Under the pieces are notes generated by a model, which saw only the letters and a program-made list of their open reading frames with translations, was not told the DNA's origin and ran no database searches. Position numbers and translations under genes: made by a program. Of a stretch of 8,160 nt of DNA, positions 3,736 through 8,160 are shown in pieces. Origin of the DNA: a bacterium (GTDB lineage Bacteria; JALSQH01); contig JALTID010000180.1 in the NCBI GenBank assembly GCA_027004335.1, forward strand, positions 1 to 8,160, given 5' to 3'. Position 1 is the first letter of the stretch. Each line of letters opens with the position of its first letter.

Positions 3736-6141
3736 TCAACTTCTAAGCTTCCCGTTAATTTCTTTCAATCGGATAACCACTCTATCTATTATTTCTGAAA
3801 TTTCCTCTTCCGTCAATGTATGATCAGCACTCTGTAAATAGAACCTTATTCCAACACTCTTTTTCCCTTGCGGGATTCTCTCTCCTCTGTACAGGTCAAA
3901 AATCCTGATCTCAAGAGATAGTGGACCAGCTTCCTTTCTTGCAATAGTTAGCAATTTTTCCACCGGGGTATCCTCATCTAAAAGTACAGCAATATCCCTC
4001 TCTGCAGCGGGGAATCTGGAAACCTCTTCAAACTTAACTTCCTCTTTTTTGAAAGAATAGAGCTTTTCAAGGTAAACCTCCCCGTAGAAAACTCTCTGTT
4101 TTATTTTCTTTTTCTCCAGCAACCCGGGATGAATCTGACCAACCTCTCCTGCCCTTTTACCTCTATAATAAATTGATGCCTGTTGATAGGGATGGAAATA
4201 TGGCTCCTCAAGATTCTTCCATTTAATATTCTTGAAGTGAAGCCTCTCCAAAAGTGCCTCCATGGCACCTTTTAAATCATAAAAATCCACCTCTTCCTCT
4301 TTCCAACCCCAATTGGGCAGGAATCTTCTCCCAGTCATAATCAGAGCAAGATTATACTCCTCTTTATATCCATCGTTGCAGTTAAAGTAAACTTTTCCAG
4401 CTTCAAATAATCTCAGATCCTTAAATTGCATACTGAAATTTGTCCTGATATTCTCAAGTAGACCAGGAAGAAGAGTGGTTCTCATTACACTCTGCTCCAC
4501 AGTAAGGGGATTAACAATTCTTACAAAACTGAGTCTCCTATCACCTTCACCTATTCCTAAAAATTCTGCATCTTCCGGAGACATAAAGCTGTAATTTATA
4601 ACCTCATGAAAACCCCATTGGGACAAAACATTCCTTGTTTCAAGAACCTGGAGCATAAGAGGAGGTAGAGACAACTCTTTGACTCTTATAGTGGGAAAAG
4701 TGGTTGGAATCTCGTTGTATCCGTAGATCCTCGCAACTTCCTCAATTAGATCCACTTCTCTTTCAAGATCGTATCTCCACGGAGGAGTAACAAAAAGATC
4801 TCCTTCTGATTTCTCTTCAACTTTTTCACAACCAAGATCAACTATAATCCTGGACGCCTTTTCTCGAGGGATATCAACCCCAAGAAATGAATTAAGATTC
4901 TCATACCTTAAAAACACACTCTTTCTAATATTAGGGGCCCTCCCGGCTCTGAAAAGCCCTGAGTGAACCTTCCCCGACGCATACTTCTGGATCAGAGAAG
5001 AAGCTTGATCAGAGGCAAAATCAATTATTGAAGGATCAATCCCCCTTTCAAATCTGTAAGAGGCATCTGTCTGGATGCCCAGTCTTCTTGCAGTGTGCCT
5101 TATAAATTTTGGGACAAAGTAGGCACTCTCTAAAATAACATTTTCTGTCTTTTCATTAACACCACTATCCTCTCCACCCATGATCCCCGCAAGGGCAACA
5201 GGATCTTTTTCATCAGCAATAACCAGATCATCGGGGGTTAGAGTTCTCTCTGTACCATCCAAAAGCAGAATTTTCTCACCATCAGTAGCTGACCTGACTT
5301 TTATGGTTCTATTTTTCACAAGATCAGCATCAAAAGAATGTAGAGGCTGGCCAAGCTCCATGAGAACATAGTTGGTAATATCAACAACATTGCTGATTGA
5401 TCTTATCCCTACCCTTGCAAGATATGACTGAATAAAAAGTGGAGAAGGTCCAATTTTAACATCTGAGATAAAACGCCCAGTGTAGTAAGGACCTTTTTGA
5501 GTATCTTCAATGAAGACCTTTATTACATTCTCGGTAGGAGGGATAATTTCCTCAAGGTCAACTTCAGGAAGCCTGACATCACTATTCATACCAAGAATCG
5601 CCTTCAACTCTCTGGCAACACCCAAATGACTGAGACAATCTCCTCTGTTGGGGGTAATTTCCAGTTCAATTATGGAATCAGGTACATCTATGACAGATGT
5701 AAAATGGGTACCAGCAGGAAGATCATCAGAGAATCTCAGCAGAATTGAACTCTTCTCCTCCCAGCCAAGATCCTCCCCTGCAATGAGCATAGTCTCCGAG
5801 AAAAACTTCCCAAATTTCCGCTTTTCAATTTTTTTACCTTCAAACATGCTTCCCGCAGGTACAGCCAGAACTTTTTCTCCCGCTTTCAGAGTAACATCAG
5901 CAGAAACAATAGAGAGTTCATCTCTACCAGTGTTGACCCTACCTGTTACAAGTTTCCCCTTTTTTCCTGGAAAATCTTTAACCTCAAGCACATCAGCGAC
6001 AACAATATCTTCCCAACCCCTTCCCCAATTCTTCTCAACCACACTGGCTTCTATACCTGCCATGGTCAATTTTTCAGCAACTCTCTCGGCGGACAATTCC
6101 ATAGGTAAAATTTTCCCCAACCAGTTAAAACTAATAAGCAT
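3736..6141 (-). CDS. pheT: Phenylalanyl-tRNA synthetase beta subunit
   Basis: An 801-residue bacterial PheRS beta chain of normal length. It forms the alpha2-beta2 enzyme with PheS and charges tRNA-Phe. Domains in order: N-terminal part and OB-fold tRNA-binding domain (about 41-148), B3/B4 editing domain (about 212-385), B5 DNA-binding-like domain (about 402-475), catalytically inactive synthetase-like core (about 490-690), and C-terminal FDX-ACB anticodon-binding domain (about 708-801, starting SRFPAAERDIAVL). In the editing domain H268 (PLHSFD) and E338 (LESAYF) match E. coli H261 and E334, so Tyr-tRNA-Phe hydrolysis is probably retained. Eight bases separate it from pheS, and GAGGT lies just before the ATG. 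A 39-base gap precedes ihfA. Confidence 0.97.
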   Translation of the reverse strand: MLISFNWLGKILPMELSAERVAEKLTMAGIEASVVEKNWGRGWEDIVVADVLEVKDFPGKKGKLVTGRVNTGRDELSIVSADVTLKAGEKVLAVPAGSMFEGKKIEKRKFGKFFSETMLIAGEDLGWEEKSSILLRFSDDLPAGTHFTSVIDVPDSIIELEITPNRGDCLSHLGVARELKAILGMNSDVRLPEVDLEEIIPPTENVIKVFIEDTQKGPYYTGRFISDVKIGPSPLFIQSYLARVGIRSISNVVDITNYVLMELGQPLHSFDADLVKNRTIKVRSATDGEKILLLDGTERTLTPDDLVIADEKDPVALAGIMGGEDSGVNEKTENVILESAYFVPKFIRHTARRLGIQTDASYRFERGIDPSIIDFASDQASSLIQKYASGKVHSGLFRAGRAPNIRKSVFLRYENLNSFLGVDIPREKASRIIVDLGCEKVEEKSEGDLFVTPPWRYDLEREVDLIEEVARIYGYNEIPTTFPTIRVKELSLPPLMLQVLETRNVLSQWGFHEVINYSFMSPEDAEFLGIGEGDRRLSFVRIVNPLTVEQSVMRTTLLPGLLENIRTNFSMQFKDLRLFEAGKVYFNCNDGYKEEYNLALIMTGRRFLPNWGWKEEEVDFYDLKGAMEALLERLHFKNIKWKNLEEPYFHPYQQASIYYRGKRAGEVGQIHPGLLEKKKIKQRVFYGEVYLEKLYSFKKEEVKFEEVSRFPAAERDIAVLLDEDTPVEKLLTIARKEAGPLSLEIRIFDLYRGERIPQGKKSVGIRFYLQSADHTLTEEEISEIIDRVVIRLKEINGKLRS

Positions 6142-6149
6142 CTCTACCT

Positions 6150-7172
6150 CTATTTAAATTGAGATAGGAATCTAAGGTTATTCTCAAACAGGAGTCTTAT
6201 ATCATCAATCCGATATTTTAGCATAGCGATTCTCTCAACTCCCATACCAAAGGCAAATCCCTGGAATTTCTCAGGATCAATACCCACATATTTGAAAACT
6301 TCTGGGTCCACCATACCCGCACCTAAGATCTCAAGCCAGCCAGAAAACTGGCATACTCTGCATCCTTTGCCTCCACAAATAACACATTGAATATCCATCT
6401 CCACACTGGGCTCAGTGAAAGGGAAAAAACTGGGTCTAAATCTAACCTTTGTATCAGGTCCAAAAATCTCCCTGGCAAAAAGTGTAAGGGTACCTTTTAG
6501 GTCAGCAAATGTGACATCTGTATCCACGAGAAGTCCCTCCACCTGATGGAACATCGGGGTATGAGTGAGATCAGCATCCCTCCTATAAACTTTACCCGGA
6601 GCTATTATATGAATAGGGGGCTTCTGCTTCTCCATCACCCTTATTTGAACAGGAGAAGTGTGGGTCCTCAGAAGATAATTCTCCCTATCAAGATAAAAAG
6701 TATCCTGCATATCCCTTGCAGGATGCTCTGGAGGTATATTCAGCGCCTGAAAATTGTGGTAATCATCCTCAATATCAGGACCTTCTGCTACTTCAAACCC
6801 CATTCTCGTAAAAACAGAAATAATCTCATTCATTACAGTAGCAACCGGGTGAAAGGCTCCTAAATCTGGTGCTCTCCCCGGAAGAGTAATATCAACTCGT
6901 TCCCTGCGAAATCTTTCCTTCTGGAGATTTTTCCTGAGAATTTCAAAATATTCTTCAAATCTCCTCTGAGCCCAGACTTTGAGCTCATTTACGAGCTTTC
7001 CAGCTTCAGGCCTCTCAGAAGGAGGCAGTTCCCTGAGGGCTTTTAGTAGAGATGTTATCCTTCCCTTCTTCCCGAGATATTCAACTTTGAGAGAATTTAA
7101 AGAATCAGGGCCCGCAACTTGCTCTAGCTTTTTTTCCAATTCCGTTTTTATTTCAGAAACTTCTTCTTTCAT
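6150..7172 (-). CDS. pheS: Phenylalanyl-tRNA synthetase alpha subunit
   Basis: A 340-residue PheRS alpha chain, the catalytic subunit. The N-terminal 90 residues form the tRNA-contacting coiled coil. The class II core follows, with motif 2 around [18 protein letters not shown] (196-213) and motif 3 around [13 protein letters not shown] (305-317). A307 corresponds to E. coli Ala294, the residue that sets the size of the phenylalanine pocket. Four cysteines (263, 266, 271, 274) form the CxxC...CxxC knuckle seen in many bacterial PheS proteins. The ATG overlaps the rplT stop as ATGA. The sequence upstream has no clear Shine-Dalgarno, so translation probably depends on ribosomes finishing rplT. 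No leader peptide or T-box can fit at this junction, so phenylalanine control, if any, acts upstream of the window. Confidence 0.97.
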   Translation of the reverse strand: MKEEVSEIKTELEKKLEQVAGPDSLNSLKVEYLGKKGRITSLLKALRELPPSERPEAGKLVNELKVWAQRRFEEYFEILRKNLQKERFRRERVDITLPGRAPDLGAFHPVATVMNEIISVFTRMGFEVAEGPDIEDDYHNFQALNIPPEHPARDMQDTFYLDRENYLLRTHTSPVQIRVMEKQKPPIHIIAPGKVYRRDADLTHTPMFHQVEGLLVDTDVTFADLKGTLTLFAREIFGPDTKVRFRPSFFPFTEPSVEMDIQCVICGGKGCRVCQFSGWLEILGAGMVDPEVFKYVGIDPEKFQGFAFGMGVERIAMLKYRIDDIRLLFENNLRFLSQFK

Positions 7173-7525
7173 TGTGACTGAGTTTTTACCTGTTCTACAA
7201 GCTGTTTGAACCCCTTTTTATCAAACACAGCCATATCTGCAAGGACTTTTCTATCCAGAGTAATCCCCGCTTTTTTCAAGCCATTTATAAATCTACTGTA
7301 GGAAAGTCCATACCCCCTTACAGCGGCATTGATCCTCTGAATCCAAAGCCCCCGGAAAAACCTCTTTTTAACCTTCCTATCCCTGTAAGCATAGATAAGT
7401 CCTTTTTCTACAGTTTCTCTTGCTATTCTGTAATGATTCTTTCTAGACCCCCGATAACCTTTTGCCATCTTCAGATATTTTTTATGTCTTCTATGCCTCG
7501 TTACTCCTCTTTTTACCCTTGGCAT
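7169..7525 (-). CDS. rplT: 50S ribosomal protein bL20
   Basis: A 118-residue bL20, full length. The long basic N-terminal extension ([20 protein letters not shown]), which threads into 23S rRNA, is present. So is the conserved [25 protein letters not shown] stretch (56-80). bL20 is needed for early 50S assembly and represses this operon in E. coli. GAGGTGAGAAA directly before the ATG is a good ribosome binding site. Twenty-six bases separate it from rpmI, and its stop overlaps the pheS start by four bases. Confidence 0.98.
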   Translation of the reverse strand: MPRVKRGVTRHRRHKKYLKMAKGYRGSRKNHYRIARETVEKGLIYAYRDRKVKKRFFRGLWIQRINAAVRGYGLSYSRFINGLKKAGITLDRKVLADMAVFDKKGFKQLVEQVKTQSQ

Positions 7526-7551
7526 TTTCTCACCTCTTCTAATAAAAATTT

Positions 7552-7749
7552 TTATTTATATGGAATTAATCTTTCCACATTCTTTCTATCCGAAGGATCT
7601 ATTAGTCCCGCCTTCCTTAGATTTCTCTTTCTTTTTCTTGCCTTGTGAGCTAAAAGATGACTCTTATAGGCATGCCTTCTTCTTATCTTCCCACCTGCAG
7701 TTTTCTTAAACCTCTTTCTGGCTCCACTGTTACTCTTTATCTTTGGCAT
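7552..7749 (-). CDS. rpmI: 50S ribosomal protein bL35
   Basis: A 65-residue, strongly basic protein that matches bL35 end to end: [20 protein letters not shown] at the start, [26 protein letters not shown] in the middle and the usual VERLIPYK end. It belongs to the large subunit and sits in the invariant infC-rpmI-rplT order. GGGAGGT about eight bases before the ATG is the ribosome binding site. Only 17 bases separate it from the infC stop, leaving little room for an E. coli-type L20 pseudoknot operator unless that uses infC coding sequence. Confidence 0.97.
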   Translation of the reverse strand: MPKIKSNSGARKRFKKTAGGKIRRRHAYKSHLLAHKARKRKRNLRKAGLIDPSDRKNVERLIPYK

Positions 7750-7766
7750 TTCTTGGATACCTCCCG

Positions 7767-8160
7767 TTATTCTTCCTTTTCATCTGGTTCTCTGACTTCT
7801 TTATCCTTATTTTCTTTCTCTAACTTCAACTTCTTAAGATACTCCGGACGGGGAGCAAACACTACGATCATCTGTCTTCCTTCAAGTTTTGGAACATTCT
7901 CCATCATTGCTACTTCCTTAACATTTTCATGAATTTCATTTATAACCCCGGTCCCCCTCTCAGGATGTGCAAGCTCCCTTCCTCTAAACCTCACAGTAAC
8001 CTTAACCTTATTGCCATCTTCAAAAAACCTCAGCATGTGTTTTACCTTTATCAGTAGATCATTTCTCTCCGTTGAAGGCCTGAGTTTTATCTCTTTAACT
8101 TTTATAATTGTCTGCTTTTTCTTAGCCTCTTTTGCTTTTTTTTGTAACTCATATTTATAT
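7767..8160 (-). CDS. infC: Translation initiation factor IF-3, 5' end outside the window
   Basis: The frame is open to the right edge, giving 130 residues and the stop. It begins in the interdomain linker (YKYELQKKAKEAKKKQ) and includes the complete C-terminal domain: the VKEIKLRP strand, then LRFFEDGNKVKVTVRFRGRELAHPERG, and ENVPKLEGRQMIVVFAPRP. IF-3 binds the 30S subunit, prevents premature 50S joining and checks the initiator tRNA and start codon. An in-frame ATG at 8036 lies inside the conserved domain and is not the start. After the usual end, around KK, there is a tail of about 20 charged residues (KLEKENKDKEVREPDEKEE), somewhat longer than in E. coli. The family's usual AUU or other rare start codon cannot be checked because it lies outside. 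Confidence 0.95.
   Translation of the reverse strand, partial: YKYELQKKAKEAKKKQTIIKVKEIKLRPSTERNDLLIKVKHMLRFFEDGNKVKVTVRFRGRELAHPERGTGVINEIHENVKEVAMMENVPKLEGRQMIVVFAPRPEYLKKLKLEKENKDKEVREPDEKEE

Noticed and set aside
3697-3760. Possible internal promoter for ihfA with TGC-TAAATT or TATATT as -10
   Set aside because: The possible -35 partners are poor (TTAGAA at 17 bp, TTGAGT at 15 bp), and the stretch is simply AT-rich. A promoter here is possible but not supported.
5497-6157. Plus-strand frames opposite pheT
   Set aside because: Their products are low-complexity, Ser-rich or unlike any family, have no ribosome binding sites, and lie opposite an intact, highly conserved gene. They are shadows of pheT.
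7750-7766. L20/L35 autoregulatory pseudoknot or other leader between infC and rpmI
   Set aside because: The gap is just 17 bases and consists mainly of the rpmI ribosome binding site. Any such structure would have to use infC coding sequence, and I could not show one by eye.
1-8160. Mobile elements, CRISPR arrays, prophage or defence genes
   Set aside because: No transposase, integrase, terminal repeats, regular spaced repeats or Cas-like proteins were seen. The right 7.3 kb is a conserved housekeeping operon.

Overview
The window is AT-rich and almost fully coding. It looks like chromosome from a low-GC, Gram-negative bacterium, most plausibly in or near the Desulfobacterota/Deltaproteobacteria. 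Three things point that way: an IHF-alpha-type protein directly after pheT (a proteobacterial arrangement), a NlpD/EnvC-like LysM-M23 lipoprotein, and the order pheST-ihfA-merR-tRNA-Pro-surE-yqaA, which I associate with that group. Arginine is mostly AGA/AGG and ATA is common, which is compatible with a thermophile but does not prove one. The lineage call is an inference from gene order and cannot be settled without a search.

Right to left, positions 8160 to 835 hold one tightly packed leftward block: infC (5' end outside the window), rpmI, rplT, pheS, pheT, an ihfA-like gene, a small MerR-family gene, tRNA-Pro(GGG), surE, a YqaA/DedA-like membrane protein and a LysM-M23 peptidase lipoprotein. 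Several junctions are 1-4 bp overlaps, surE/yqaA overlap by 49 bp, and the longest protein-gene gap apart from the tRNA is 39 bp. The block joins translation (IF-3, bL35, bL20, PheRS, a tRNA), nucleoid architecture (IHF), nucleotide housekeeping (SurE) and envelope maintenance (YqaA, M23).

Positions 1 to 843 are a separate unit. A perR-like peroxide-sensor gene runs rightward (415-843) from a near-consensus promoter. Its stop region overlaps the stop region of the M23 gene by 9 bp, tail to tail. Facing away from perR is an unrecognised small membrane-protein gene (226 leftward, running off the edge), with its own promoter and ribosome binding site and ending, as far as can be seen, in a lysine run encoded by 17 consecutive A's. 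The 188-bp divergent intergenic region holds two promoters, a PerR-box-like palindrome between them, an 11-bp inverted repeat, and a small leftward terminator-like hairpin.

Most of the window is conserved housekeeping sequence. I see no mobile element, CRISPR array or obvious new defence system. The least explained part is the left end: the hypothetical two-helix membrane protein divergent from perR, the operator-like palindromes between them, and the possibility that leftward read-through makes RNA antisense to all of perR.
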